Source of the DNA: Solanum dulcamara
Lineage: Eukaryota; Streptophyta; Magnoliopsida; Solanales; Solanaceae
NCBI RefSeq assembly: GCF_947179165.1
Contig: NC_077240.1
Coordinates: 2,859,501 to 2,923,500, forward strand
DNA length: 64,000 nt
Direction: 5' to 3'
Shown: piece after piece, positions 1 through 10,461 of the stretch
How the letters are laid out: the number at the start of each line of letters is the position of its first letter
Numbering within the stretch: position 1 is the stretch's first letter
Notes under the pieces: generated by a model
Told to the model about the DNA's origin: nothing
Seen by the model: the letters and a program-made list of their open reading frames with translations, nothing else
The model's database searches: none
Program-made: the position numbers and the translations under genes

Positions 1-390
1 ATGTTTTGGCTCTGATGCATCGAGATATGCACAAGGACGATATCCACCGTAGAAATCAGTTGATGGCATGAACGTGCCATCAAGAACGTTCTTCTTTTCG
101 ACTTTTGAATTGTCGAAAAGAAGAGGAAAACTTTTAGCATCGAGTAGAACAATGACTTTGGGATCTTTAGAAATGAATGGACCTGGTGGCATGTTCGTTC
201 TAAATACAGTGGAATTATATTTTTGGGATTTTGTACGGAAGAATTCCTCCGTTCCGAGGTTGTAGTAATAGTCGAATCGATCTTTAATAGCTCCGAAGAA
301 TGGGAAACCATAGTCACCTGGGATTTCTCGAGCTGGAAGATTTGAATTGTAGAACTCATTGTCTGAAGAAGAGTTGGCAATTGAAGACAT
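1..390 (-). CDS. CYP74-family fatty acid hydroperoxide-metabolising cytochrome P450, 5' part (cut by window edge)
   Basis: An open frame of 130 codons starts at the ATG at 390-388 and runs off the window at base 1. The protein has the CYP74 N-terminal signature: LPAREIPGDYGFPFFGAIKD near residues 19-38, then NMPPGPF, then GTFMPST followed by GGYRPCAYLD. No chloroplast transit peptide precedes the LPxREIPGDYG block, as in the CYP74C and CYP74D groups and unlike CYP74A allene oxide synthases. GTFMPST, FYGGYRPCAYLD and SEPKH resemble CYP74C (9- or 9/13-hydroperoxide lyase or 9-allene oxide synthase) more than the divinyl ether synthase-like genes further along. Family knowledge: these enzymes rearrange or cleave lipoxygenase hydroperoxides without O2 or a reductase. 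The heme-binding end is outside the window, so activity and integrity cannot be judged. It lies in the same orientation as the other CYP74 genes here. Confidence 0.88.
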   Translation of the reverse strand, partial: MSSIANSSSDNEFYNSNLPAREIPGDYGFPFFGAIKDRFDYYYNLGTEEFFRTKSQKYNSTVFRTNMPPGPFISKDPKVIVLLDAKSFPLLFDNSKVEKKNVLDGTFMPSTDFYGGYRPCAYLDASEPKH

Positions 391-460
391 TTTTTTGTTA
401 ATTGTAATGTGTGTGTGTGTATGATTTGGGAGAAATATCCCACAAACCTTTTGGTAGTAA

Positions 461-470
461 ATATTTATAG
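461..470 (-). promoter_or_regulatory. TATA box of the CYP74 gene at 1-390
   Basis: CTATAAATAT on the minus strand, about 71-80 bases upstream of the ATG at 390, a normal plant TATA-to-start distance. A short (TG)n run lies between TATA and ATG, near 408-420. Position and motif only; no transcript evidence. Confidence 0.55.
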
Positions 471-766
471 ATAAAGGGACGAATAGGTAATGGGCGGCAT
501 GTCCGGGCATGATTCACGTTTGATGAGTTCATTTTTCAAATGCTCACGCTATCAATTTTTATTTTATTGTATAAAAACTATTACGTAAGTATTATTATAA
601 CTAATTTTTATAATGAAAAAAATACTCTATTTGTCTCAGTAAACATAAAAAGTAGATCAAATATCTTTTAAAAGGTTATTTAATTTTATCTATGTATCAT
701 AAGAAATAATATCATGTGCAATGTCCCCATATCTCATTTATTTCCTCCTAGTGATTTTTCTGCCAT

Positions 767-899
767 GCTTATAAAAAAAATGAAAACAGTCGCCCTACCT
801 TTCAAGTGGGGGTTAGGTCTGCGTACATTTTACCTTCTCCAGATCCCACACGGTGGAACTATACTGGGCTTGTTGTTGTTGTTGCTTATAAAAAAATGA
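767..899 (+). mobile_element. Short retroposed insert with (TTG)n tail, flanked by a 16-17-bp target duplication
   Basis: The insert (784-883) ends in four TTG units. It is flanked by GCTTATA-A(n)-TGA copies at 767-783 and 884-899 that differ only in A-run length. Its sequence matches, in reverse complement, the extreme 3' tails of the two RTE retrotransposons at 23113 and about 35744 (shared GTAGGGCGGCT-like, CAGACCTAA and TGTGGGGTCTGG blocks). It is therefore either a dead-on-arrival 5'-truncated RTE copy or a TS-type SINE that shares the RTE tail; about 100 bases are too few to decide. Confidence 0.8.
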
Positions 900-2043
900 G
901 TAGTTTTTGATATAAGATAAAATTAAATAATTTTTCACTACAAAAATTAATTAATTTGGCACAAAAGATGAAAGTTTGAATGAACAGATATAAACTAAAC
1001 TTATAATTTAATAAAGTAAACAATACTTCGTTGAGGTTCGGTATGACAAGTTAACGTGGATAAATATACAATTTGGAGAATCTTTTCTAAATTTAAATTT
1101 CTACTGTTTTTGTCCTAAATTTCATAATTAGCCTCTTTTTTTAAGAAAGATAAAGTATGTCAATTAACACTTGCTTACGTGACCTCATTATAGAGTCTCT
1201 CTGTAGACAGTGTGTAGCCCTGTATGGTAAAGGGTGGTCCGTCAAATATTTTTAATAAAAAAATTATATTATATATATAAAAAATTATATGAAGTATATA
1301 TAGGTTAATTTTTTTTATTTATATATTAAATATCGAATACATACAATTATTAATAAAAAAATAATAATTAATTTTATCTTAAATTTTAAAATAATAAATA
1401 ATTTGAGAGAATTATTTTTGGAAGTGAAAATGGAAGTTGTTTTTTTGTGATGAAGCCAAAAAGGGCGATAAGGTTTTCAAGGCACGACACCCCACATGCA
1501 TTTTGCTGTTTTTGTAGCCTGTATATCTTTCTATATTCATGTTTTTTTTTTTAAGGAAAAATAATACTTAGAATATGGTGATATTATTGATTGTGTTATG
1601 TTTCAGTCTCACCAACCAGCTTCTGGTCATCCTTTAATCAAAGAATTATATCTTTTACCTCGAACACTCGACAAATTAATGTTTTTCTGTTCGATATATA
1701 TCATAGAAATCTGTATATCGGAACTTGAATTTTTAGTTTCAATTTTTCGGATTAGAGCACTAAAAAAAAAGTATTTTTGCATTGAAATTGATTTATTTTT
1801 ACAGATATTTTAATTAACAATGAGAAAAGAATAAAATTATAGTATTTTTCATACGAAAAAATTAAGAAGTTTTTCATAATTTTAGTGAAAATTCGTTTCC
1901 AACTATGCATTTTTTCTAGTGAGTAGATTTGCTGAAATAATTATATTTTATAACACATATTTTTTCATTGATTCAAGAAGAAAACAACCTCTATTTCTAG
2001 TAATATAGGTCGGATTGGGATTTCGAACTTTAATCATTATGTA
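900..2043. other. AT-rich intergenic stretch with duplicated blocks
   Basis: No coding frame with codon-like character is seen. Two blocks recur upstream of the distant CYP74D copy. About 1008-1040 (TAAACAATACTTCGTTGAGG) resembles about 33645-33672. About 1365-1520 (ending CCACATGCATTTTGCTG) resembles about 34925-35115. They are read here as remains of a duplicated CYP74 upstream region. Confidence 0.5.
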
Positions 2044-2345
2044 GGAGAGATGGCCGAGTGGTTTAAGGGATTCTCCGTGGACAATGCCACCTTAAATCGT
2101 GTTTTTAGTCTTCATCGTTTACTCCCCTTTATTTTAGTAGGCGCCAGTCTTCTTCATCTGGCCGCATTGCATCAATATGGATCCAATAATCCATTGGGTG
2201 TACATTCAGAGATGGATAAAATTGCTTCTTACCCTTATTTTTATGTATGCAAAGTGTTCCACCAATTTACTGAAGACTTGATTATTGGTATATCGATCGG
2301 TCCAGCACGAATTGAAATAGGAGCCGGTTCGACAGAAAGCTTTTG
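2044..2345 (+). pseudogene. Mitochondrial cytochrome b (cob) fragment joined to a tRNA-Ser-like 5' half; NUMT
   Basis: From about 2067 the frame reads [11 protein letters not shown], then [36 protein letters not shown] and YPYFYV. This is the internal part of plant mitochondrial apocytochrome b. The cob match stops abruptly after YPYFYV (about 2247), and the frame continues about 33 codons with no cob similarity to a stop near 2345. Immediately upstream, 2044-2066 reads GGAGAGATGGCCGAGTGG, the 5' end (acceptor strand plus D-arm) of an organellar tRNA-Ser. It is fused in frame with no anticodon or T arm. Substitutions such as V for F and R for H against usual cob suggest decay. The surroundings are nuclear (retroelements, P450 genes), so I infer an organelle DNA insertion, possibly derived from an already chimeric mitochondrial ORF. 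Confidence 0.85.
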
Positions 2346-3275
2346 AAAACGTAGTGCACCCGAAATTTTGAAATCTTATATTTAACAGTTAGCACTATTC
2401 ATTACTTTCCCTAGCCCAATTTCAGTATTGATTTGGCATAGTTAGAATAATAAATATAATAACAATTTTACTATATTGTGTTTTGAATGTAATAAATTCA
2501 GTATTTTGGGAATTTTATTAAAAAATGACTATAATTAATAATAAGGGTAATTTAGAAATAAAGTGATTAATTATTTTTTTAATTTTTAAAATTAAATAAG
2601 TAAAAAATAAATAATTATTTTTAATATAGTGAACAAATAAAAATAAACAAAAAAATATTAAATAAATCATAAATTATACCCCATTAGCCCACTTAATGCT
2701 TATTAGTATGCCAACTACTAATAAACAAACTTCTCTTTGAATTATTTGCGATATTAAGATCTTATTTGGACGTTCCTCTTTTGTTAAAAAAGAGAAGCCC
2801 AATTCGTAAACCCAAAATCGATTATTCAAAATAATCAAAATAGATTATTCCGGCAACAAACTTAAAATAAATCGATCCAATCCGACTTTATTTATTTTGA
2901 GGGTTTGTCCTATACTACAATATGATTCTTTTTAATTGTTTGCACTAATAAGTCGGTTTTTAAATTATATTATTTGATGTAAAATAATTTTATACGGCTA
3001 TTACGAATTTGAATCTCCGACAGTGATAAATTTATTGAATTTTACTAACCAAAGAGATTTATCTTTGCGCTATAATTAGCTCAATCAAACTTATTTGTCA
3101 ACTGTCATATTGATAGTAAAATCGATATCAATTTCGAAGGAACTGAAATTATATCTTTTTTTTTCATTCAAGAGTTCTTAAGCATTTCTACACTCCTTTT
3201 AGACCCTGAAAAATGGACATGAAATATCAGTCAGTACAAAAAGGTTAATGGTAACCCTACCATTAACTACTTCAT
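2346..3275. other. AT-rich intergenic sequence, nothing recognised
   Basis: No codon-like frame, tRNA or repeat boundary was found. The first few dozen bases after 2345 could still belong to the organelle-derived insert. Confidence 0.4.
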
Positions 3276-3726
3276 TAAGGGGTCGCTTGGTCAGATGCAT
3301 AAGAATAATGCTAAATAAAGTGTATTAGTAATGTTTATATTAGTTATGCTTGCATTAATGACGCAAAAATTATTTCTTATGCATTGTTTGGTTTAGTGAA
3401 TTAAAAATAGAATACATTCCATAATTTTTAAAAATAATATTTATTTACAAAGATATCCTTCACAAATATGGTGAAAAATATGTAAAAAAGTTTTGACGGG
3501 CAATTGTGTGTTTAAACATGCTAATACATGCATTAAAACCCCTAGTATTACTAATTCGGTGGATTTTCATGTGTTAGTAATACACACCTCAATACAAATA
3601 GAGTTATAACTAATACAAACACTAATTATACATTAACTGAAAAAGTATACCAAATAAAATATTACTAATACACAAAGTTTATATATGCATTATTTTCTTC
3701 AAATGCATTCTACGAAACGACCCTAA
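3276..3726. mobile_element. MITE, PIF/Harbinger (Tourist-like), 445 bp with TAA target duplication
   Basis: The left end GGGGTCGCTTGGTCAGATGC (3279 on) pairs with the right end read in reverse, GGGTCGTTTCGTAGAATGC (from 3723). These are imperfect terminal inverted repeats. TAA occurs on both sides (3276-3278 and 3724-3726), the 3-bp duplication typical of PIF/Harbinger elements. The interior is AT-rich and non-coding, with internal near-palindromic TATTAGTAAT blocks. A hAT MITE is the alternative, but no 8-bp duplication is visible. Confidence 0.7.
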
Positions 3727-4530
3727 GAGTGGTGATTCGTAATGGAGAGTGACAAGATAAGCGGGAAAATATTAGTAGCTTTTAATAATTCAACATTCAT
3801 TAAATCTTCGTCTGTTATATAATGGGTATTCTTTTTTACAAATGACTGTCAATATGCCATATAAAATCATTAAAAGGGATATTTGGGCTACTAGCATAAC
3901 CCAAATAAGCCCAATTCAAATTTGAAACTCTTAATTTCTCTTCTTTAACACTAAAATTCTATTACTGATGGATAAATGATTAATTAGCATACTAAATATC
4001 TATCTAAAAACTGATAATACCAGTATTACAATAGCATCATCACCAATTGCTTAAAACCAATTGATAGGAACGAACAAAAATACAACAACAACAACAACAT
4101 ACACATATATAGTGTAATATTACAAATGGGGTCTGGTGTGTATATAACACAACTTTACCTTTAATTTGTGAAGGTAAAAATGTTATTTTCGATAAATCTA
4201 GGCTCAAGTAAAGCGAAAGAATGAATACATAGAGTTTATTATAAGTAGACTTATCTTGCATTACAAATTACTCATTCCACTCTCTTGAAGCAACAGTAGT
4301 AGTCGATTATTTGAGTTCAAGAAAAGTAATTGTAGGCAGTCTTTAATTTGACGTTACTTGCAACCATGGCCATATAATGTCTTTGGGGAGTGGTTTAAAG
4401 GGATAATTGCTTTTTTTAGAAAAGTTTTAGCCAAATAGCTAGAAATTTGGGCTGCATGCTTAGTTCGAAGCAGGTCAACTTTTAGATGAGCCGAATTGAA
4501 ATATTCGAAGTAAATTGTGTTTGAAGGGTA
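3727..4530. other. Intergenic sequence with a (CAA)n microsatellite near 4082-4100
   Basis: No gene is visible. Five to six CAA repeats lie near 4082-4100. Short open frames here show no codon-like character. Confidence 0.4.
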
Positions 4531-4532
4531 TA

Positions 4533-4612
4533 TATATAGCCTACAAGTACTTTTGGTTCTAGAAATTAAAGTGGAAATTAGAGCATGGAAAAAATGCACT
4601 ACCTACATCCGG
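4533..4612. repeat. Inverted copy of the block at about 29313-29390
   Basis: Read in reverse complement, this roughly 78-base block matches 29313-29390 at about 85% by eye; AAATTAAAGTGGAAA and CTACATCC are shared. The match ends where the LINE fragment begins (about 4612), so the LINE probably landed in or next to this duplicated sequence. Confidence 0.55.
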
Positions 4613-6033
4613 GCATTGCTCAAGGCTCAAGTTGAAGCATAATGAGGTAACTCTCATCCAAGGTCCCTTGAAGCATAATGAGGTAACTCTTAAACTCTCT
4701 ACCCTTTGGAGCCAGAATAAATGGAACTGGGATTCTCTCTCTGTCATCATTCCTGATGATATTGCTAATAAGGCCATTGTGAACAAACCAGACACTCCGT
4801 ATTGGGCCCTTCAACCTAATGGTAACTTCTCTACAAAATCACTACGTAATCTCCTTGTTTCTACTACCAATCAAGACTACGCCTTTGACTGGATTTGGTC
4901 CCTTAATACGCCACATAAACTCAATTTTTTGCTATGGCTTTGCTCTCATAATAGATTACCCACTAGTTCTTACCTCCATCATCTAGGGATGCTCTCTAAC
5001 CCTTCGTGCTCGATATGCAATTGTGCGATTGAAACCACTGAACATATTTTCTTGGAGTGTCACGTTACTAAGAAGTTTTGGCTAGATATGGGTCTAAATA
5101 TGCATTATATCATTAACACCCATTCTCACTGGCTCCAAAATATTAACAAGCTTGCTTTTCCCCTTCACAATTCCACATTAACCTGGAAAGATTTTTATCC
5201 TTTTGCACTTTGACATATTTGGATGCAACGAAATCAAAAAGCTTTCAGTAGCACTCCTCATGATATGCATAACATATCCTTACAACAGATCCTCATGCAG
5301 GCTATTGAGTTCAAATATATGACTGATTCTCCTTCTATAGTGTCTGGTAAAAAGGAAATTAAAATAGGTTGGTTCCCTCCAGGCACCAATAGCTATAAGC
5401 TGAACACTGATGGTGCTTTCACACGGACAAACCATTTAGGAGGAGTTGGTGGTGTCATCGGAGACTCGCAAGGTAATTGGGTAATTGGTTATAGCAGGAA
5501 AACATATGTCTTCAGTCACGTAATGGCTGAACTACAGGCTCTGGAACTGGGACTACAACTTGCTCTTGATAAACATAAATTGCCAACTGAAGTGGAAACT
5601 GGCTCCACTGAGGTAATTTAACTCCTCCATCACCCTCATCCTAATTATCATTTTGTTTTGGAATCTTGTAGGTCTCTATTGAAGAAGTTGACAAATCCAG
5701 TGGTCCGCCATAACTTCCGCCAAGGCAACAAGCTAGCTGACTTTTTTCTAAAGAAGGATGCATATCTTAAGTACTACTACTACTGAACCAGCTATATGGG
5801 TAGAAGCTCCAATGGAAGCCAGGCGTATTTTGCAAGCAGATAAGGATGGAGTGTCATGTACTAAACTAATATCACTGGATACATGTACTAAACTAGCTAT
5901 GCTGGGAAACCTTAGTATTATCGCTAATAGTGCTACTGATAATGATGCTAATATTGTACCTACTAGTCCTATTGTAATGCTATAAGTTATATCTATAAAA
6001 TATCCTGTTTCTACCAAAGAAAGAAAGAAAGAA
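4613..6033 (+). mobile_element. 5'-truncated L1-type LINE: zinc-binding RVT tail plus RNase H domain of ORF2
   Basis: In one frame from about 4632 the translation shows the LINE zf-RVT region: YWALQPNGNFSTKS, then NFLLWLCSHNRLPTSSYL, then CSICNCAIETTEHIFLEC with its Cys-Cys-His-Cys pattern. An RNase H (RVT_3) domain follows from about 5370 (LNTDGAF, GGVIGDSQGNW, MAELQALELGL). The frame is broken by TGA at 5211-5213, where related elements have Trp, and TAA at 5619-5621. A frameshift near 5740 moves the C-terminal tail to another frame ending near 5985. A 3' tail of repeated AAAGA-like units ends near 6033. The reverse transcriptase core is absent. A 23-base direct repeat (4632-4654 and 4668-4690) sits at the 5' junction. 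No target duplication was found. Confidence 0.85.
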
Positions 6034-6218
6034 ACAAGAATTGGGCATGCATTTTTGACCTATTAAGTAAAAATAAGTTTATTTTTTGATTAAATTATTA
6101 ACTGAGTTAATTTTTGTTCAATTTTACATAGTTTAGGAGCATGTTTTTTTTTTTTACCCTTTTTCATTTTATTAATTACTACTTCTTAAAGTATTTCAAG
6201 TTAAAAATAAACGGTTAA

Positions 6219-6450
6219 TGTTATGAAATACAACAAAATAAGGAGGCTAGAGTAAAAGATATGAAAGGAGAACAAAGGAGAAAATGTTTGATGTGTATTG
6301 CAGTATCTATATCATCTTTACATTGAAGAAGAAGACTATTTATATCCATATGTAAGTGGAGGAAAAACATTAGTGGGTAAGTTGCTCACTAAAGAAAATA
6401 GAGGACTATCCACTAATGCAAGTGGACAACCATTAATTTGGTTGATAACA
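6219..6450 (-). repeat. 3' LTR of the Copia element
   Basis: A 232-bp terminal repeat starting TGTTATGAAA and ending GATAACA. It pairs with 14199-14430 and is preceded by the target duplication GTTAA at 6214-6218. Confidence 0.93.
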
Positions 6451-6852
6451 CTCTCTCTTGGGTGTCCACGTAAAATGTGTCTCATTAAAAACTTTACAAG
6501 AAACAATATACATAGTTATTCTGAACATCCATAGATGTTGTGCCTCGTTGAAACCTTACTAGGTAAAATCCAGTGGGAAAAAGCCTAGTGAAGGAAAAAA
6601 AGTACACACATCTAGTAATACGCCTTGAGTGCTGCCTCATTAAAAACCTTATCAAGAAAATCCAGTGGGATAAAATTTTGGCTAAGGAAAAAAGAGTACA
6701 ACGCGTATTTTGCTCTCCCTGATGAAAACATCACTTAATATCTCGAAGATGACGCATTCCAATTTTGTATCTCATTTTCTCAAAGGTTGAAATTAGCAAT
6801 GCCTTGGTAAACATATCTACTAAATTGTCACTTGAACGAACTTGTTGGACAT

Positions 6853-9189
6853 CTATTTCACCCTTCTTTTGAAGATCATGAGTAAAAAGAATTTTGGTGA
6901 AATATATTTTATTTTGTCTTCTTTGATGTATCCTCCCTTCAATTGAGATATAAATGTAGCATTGTCTTCATACAATATTGTTGGTATGTCTCTTTTCAAA
7001 GAAAGGTCGCATGTTTCTTGAATGTGTTGAGTTATTGATCTTAACCAAACACATTCTCGACTTGCTTCATGGTTGATTATTATCTCTGCATGATTTGAAG
7101 AAGTGGCACCCATAGTTTGCTTTGTTAAACGCCATAATATAGCTATACCACCACACGTAAATAAATAGTTGTCTGCGATAGACTTTTATGGGGATCAGAC
7201 AAATATCTTGCGTTTGCATAACCAATCAATGGTGATGTGGATTCATTAGAGTAAAACAATCCCATATCAATGGTTCCTCGGAGGTATCTGAAAATATGCT
7301 TAATTTCATTCTAGTGTCTGCGCGTTGGAGAAGACTAAATCTTGCTAACAAGTTTACTGAAAAAGCTATATCCGATTTAGAATTATTGGCAAGATACATT
7401 AATGCAGCAATTGCACTAAGGTATGGTATTTCAGAAACAACAAGATTTTTATCATTTTTATGAGGTCGAAATGGATCTGTATTAATATTAAGAGATTTCA
7501 CAATTATTGGGGTACTCAATGGATGTGGTTTATCCATATAAAACCTCTTTAAAATATTTTCAGTATATGTTGACTGATGGACAAATATCCCATTTGTAAA
7601 ATATTTAATTTGTAGACCAAGACAAAATTTTATCTTTCCAAGGTCTTTCATTTCAAACTCTTTTTTCAGATATTTTACTGCCTTTGAAAGTTCTTCTGGA
7701 GTTTCAATAATATTCAAATCATCAACATATACTGCTATTATGACAAATTCAGATTCAGACCTTCTCATAAAGACACAAGGGCAAATTGAATCATTTTTAT
7801 ATCCTTTTTAGCAAATATTCGCTAAGATGATTGTACTACATGCGTCTTGATTGTTTCAACCTATATAAGGATTTCTAAAGCTTTATTGAGCAAGTTTCTC
7901 GAGAATCTTTCTATGTTTCAGACACTTTGAACCCATCGGAAATTTTCATAAAAAGGTCGTGGTCCAATGAGCCATATAAATAGGCCATGACCACGTCCAT
8001 TAGGTGCATTTTAAGATTTTAATAAACTGTTAAATTTATTAGATACCTAAAGGTAATTGTATCCACCAGAGGGGAATATATTTCCATATAATCAATGTTA
8101 GGTCTTTGCGAAAAACCTTGGGCTACAAGTCATGCTCTATACCTTACAATGTTACCCTTTTCATTTCATTTACGCACAAAAAGCCATTTGTACCCTACTG
8201 GCTAGACATCTTCAGGTGTTCGGATTATTGATCCGAAAACTTCAAGTTTTTAAGTGAAGTTAACTTTGCTTGAATTACATCCTTCCACTTTGGCCAATCA
8301 TTTCTCTGTCTGCATTCATCGACAGATTTTAGTTCAAGATCCTTATTTTGTTGCATTGTTTCAATGAAAACATTATAAGCAAAAATATTATCGACTACAA
8401 TATCATTTCGATTTCACCTTTTTTTTGTCGAGACATAACTTATTGAGATTTCTTCATTCTCATTATTTTGAGGTACTTGGACCTCCTTGGTGGTATCATC
8501 ATTTGTTGTGTCTTTGGGCTCTTCTTGAGCACCCGTCTTCAAATTATGATCATCTTGGTCATTTATTTCTTTCCTTTTTCGAGGATTTTTATCTTTGAAA
8601 CCAAATGGTCTTCCATGTTTTAAGTGTGGCCTAGACTCATTTGCCTGAAAAAGTTGTCTTACAGAGACATCAACTCGAACTTGAGCATTAACAGCTGAGA
8701 TATGCGATTTAGTAACCTTGAAAGGTTAGTAAATATATCCGACAGTTGATTTGCAATATTCTGCAAAAAAACATCTTTCGAACTTGTTGCTCACATTGAT
8801 TTATTCGAGGATCTAAATGAGATAATGACAATGAATTCTAATCTATCTCATTTTTCAACTGCTTATGTTCTCCTCCTAATGTTGGGTATACTGATTCATC
8901 AAAATGACAATCAGCGAATCTTGCCGTAAATAAATCTCCAGTCATAGGTTCTAAATATTTTATAATAGAACGAGATTCATACCCAACATATATTCCCAAT
9001 CTTCTTTGGGGATCCATCTTTGTGTGGTGTGATGGAGCAATTGCGACATATACCGCGTACCCAAATATTCTAAGATGAGATATATTTGGCTCCCTTTCAA
9101 ACACCAACTGTAATGGGAAAAATTCATGAAAATTTGTTGACCTTATACGCACAAGTGCTGCTGCATGCAAAATAGTATGCCCCCATACT
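6853..9189 (-). pseudogene. Copia pol, 3' half: end of integrase, reverse transcriptase, RNase H (broken)
   Basis: At 8838-9170 is the C-terminal part of Copia integrase (HAAALVRIR, ISHLRIFGYAVYV, RLGIYVGYES, LFTARFADCHFDES). At 7226-7768 is the reverse transcriptase with its catalytic YVDD (FVIIAVYVDDLNI), then KDLGKIKFCLGLQI and YLANNSKSDIAFSVNLLARF. At 6853-7113 is the RNase H end (SRECVWLRS, ILYEDNATFI). Stops and frameshifts separate these blocks, and 7770-8837 is readable only in pieces. The product cannot be functional. Confidence 0.88.
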
Positions 9190-9459
9190 TAGGGCTGGGC
9201 GTTCGGTATTCGGTTCGGTATTTTCAAAATTTAGATTCGATAATTCGGTAATCGATAATTCAAAGTATATACCAAATACCGAACTTTCAAACTTCGGTTT
9301 GGTAATTCGGTAATCGGTAAATAAAAATTCGGTTCGGTTCGGTATTCGGTAATACCAAAATTTCTGCATCTTATAAGATCAACACAAATGCAAGCATTTT
9401 TTTTTACAAGATAAGTAGCCACAAACCATCTTAAAATAAAACCTAAAACTAAAAGGCAA

Positions 9460-10015
9460 CAACAACAACAAAGTGCTTCAGCTGCAACACACAACAACAA
9501 CAACAACAAACAACATAAGATGCAACACTACACCTGCTGCATGCTGCAGCAGCAGCACACTACAGCAGCAATAAGCCAATAATTGGCAGGAGCAACACAA
9601 CAACAGCACCTGCAACAGCATACAACATGCAACAACAGCAACAAAATGCTTCAGCTGCAACACACAACAACAACTAACAACATAAGCTGCAACACTACAC
9701 CCAGCAGCAGCACACTACACACAACACCACCACCTCCTGCAGCAGCTCCCTCCAACAGCCACCAAAACAAGCAACAACCTGCAACAACAACACCTGCAGG
9801 CTGCAGCAGCTACACTACAATAGCAATAAGCCAATAATTGGCAGGAGCAACACAACAACAGCACCTGCAACAGCATACAACATGCAACAACAACAACAAC
9901 AAAATGCTTCAGCTGCAACACACAACAACAACAAACAACATAAGCTGCAACACTACCTGCAGCAGCAGCACACTACACACAACAACACCACCACCACCTG
10001 AAGCAGCTCCAAAAT
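9460..10015. repeat. CAA/CAG-rich tandem repeat inside the hAT element
   Basis: A unit containing AATAATTGGCAGGAGCAACA (at about 9578 and 9833) and CTTCAGCTGCAACACACAAC (at about 9475, 9650 and 9907) recurs about three times with a spacing of 175-255 bases. The units are themselves rich in CAA and CAG triplets. Low-complexity frames on both strands come from this composition and are not proteins. Confidence 0.8.
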
Positions 10016-10257
10016 CAGAAGTCAGAAACAGTAGCAGCAGAGGAAATAGAGTCCAAAATCTGCTTTTACTGTTTTTCAGCTTGAACAATGCAAGTCAATA
10101 TCATCCATAGCTAAAAATAATTTAAAATGTGTCAACAATTAAACAAAGTAAAAAAATATAAAAATAAAATACCGAAACTGAAAAACATACCAAGTTCAAG
10201 TTTCATAAGATTATTAAAATCGTCTTCAACATTTATGGGATAAGGCTCATTTCGACG

Positions 10258-10461
10258 TCAATCTTGAAGACAAATAACAGCTTGCACCAATTTAAGAGTC
10301 AAAGAACTCCTAAATGAATCAAGAATACGGCCCCCGGTGCTAAAGGCACATTCCGATGCCACACTAGAAATTGGAATTGCCAACACATCACGAGCCATCT
10401 CGGAAAGAATTTGAAATTGCCAACACATCAGGAGCTGCCTTGATAAACGAAGCCTTAGCAT
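10258..10461 (-). pseudogene. hAT transposase C-terminal dimerisation domain relic
   Basis: The frame reads EMARDVLAIPISSVASECAF, then STGGRILDSFRSSL, then LVQAVICLQD. This is the highly conserved C-terminal dimerisation segment of hAT transposases. No BED zinc finger or catalytic RNase H-like domain was recognised elsewhere in the element. A short duplication (GAAATTGCCAACACATCA at about 10371 and 10410) disrupts the sequence upstream of the domain. Confidence 0.85.

Noticed and set aside
2044..2130. A functional tRNA-Ser gene
   Set aside because: Only the acceptor strand and D-arm are present. There is no anticodon arm or T arm because the sequence continues as cob.
2044..2345. Window being mitochondrial DNA
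   Set aside because: Only about 300 bases are organelle-like; surrounding retroelements, SINEs and spliced nuclear genes are clearly nuclear.
9583..10110. Gln/Asn/Thr-rich open frames within the hAT element
   Set aside because: They arise from CAA/CAG simple repeats inside a transposon and have no domain or conservation signal.
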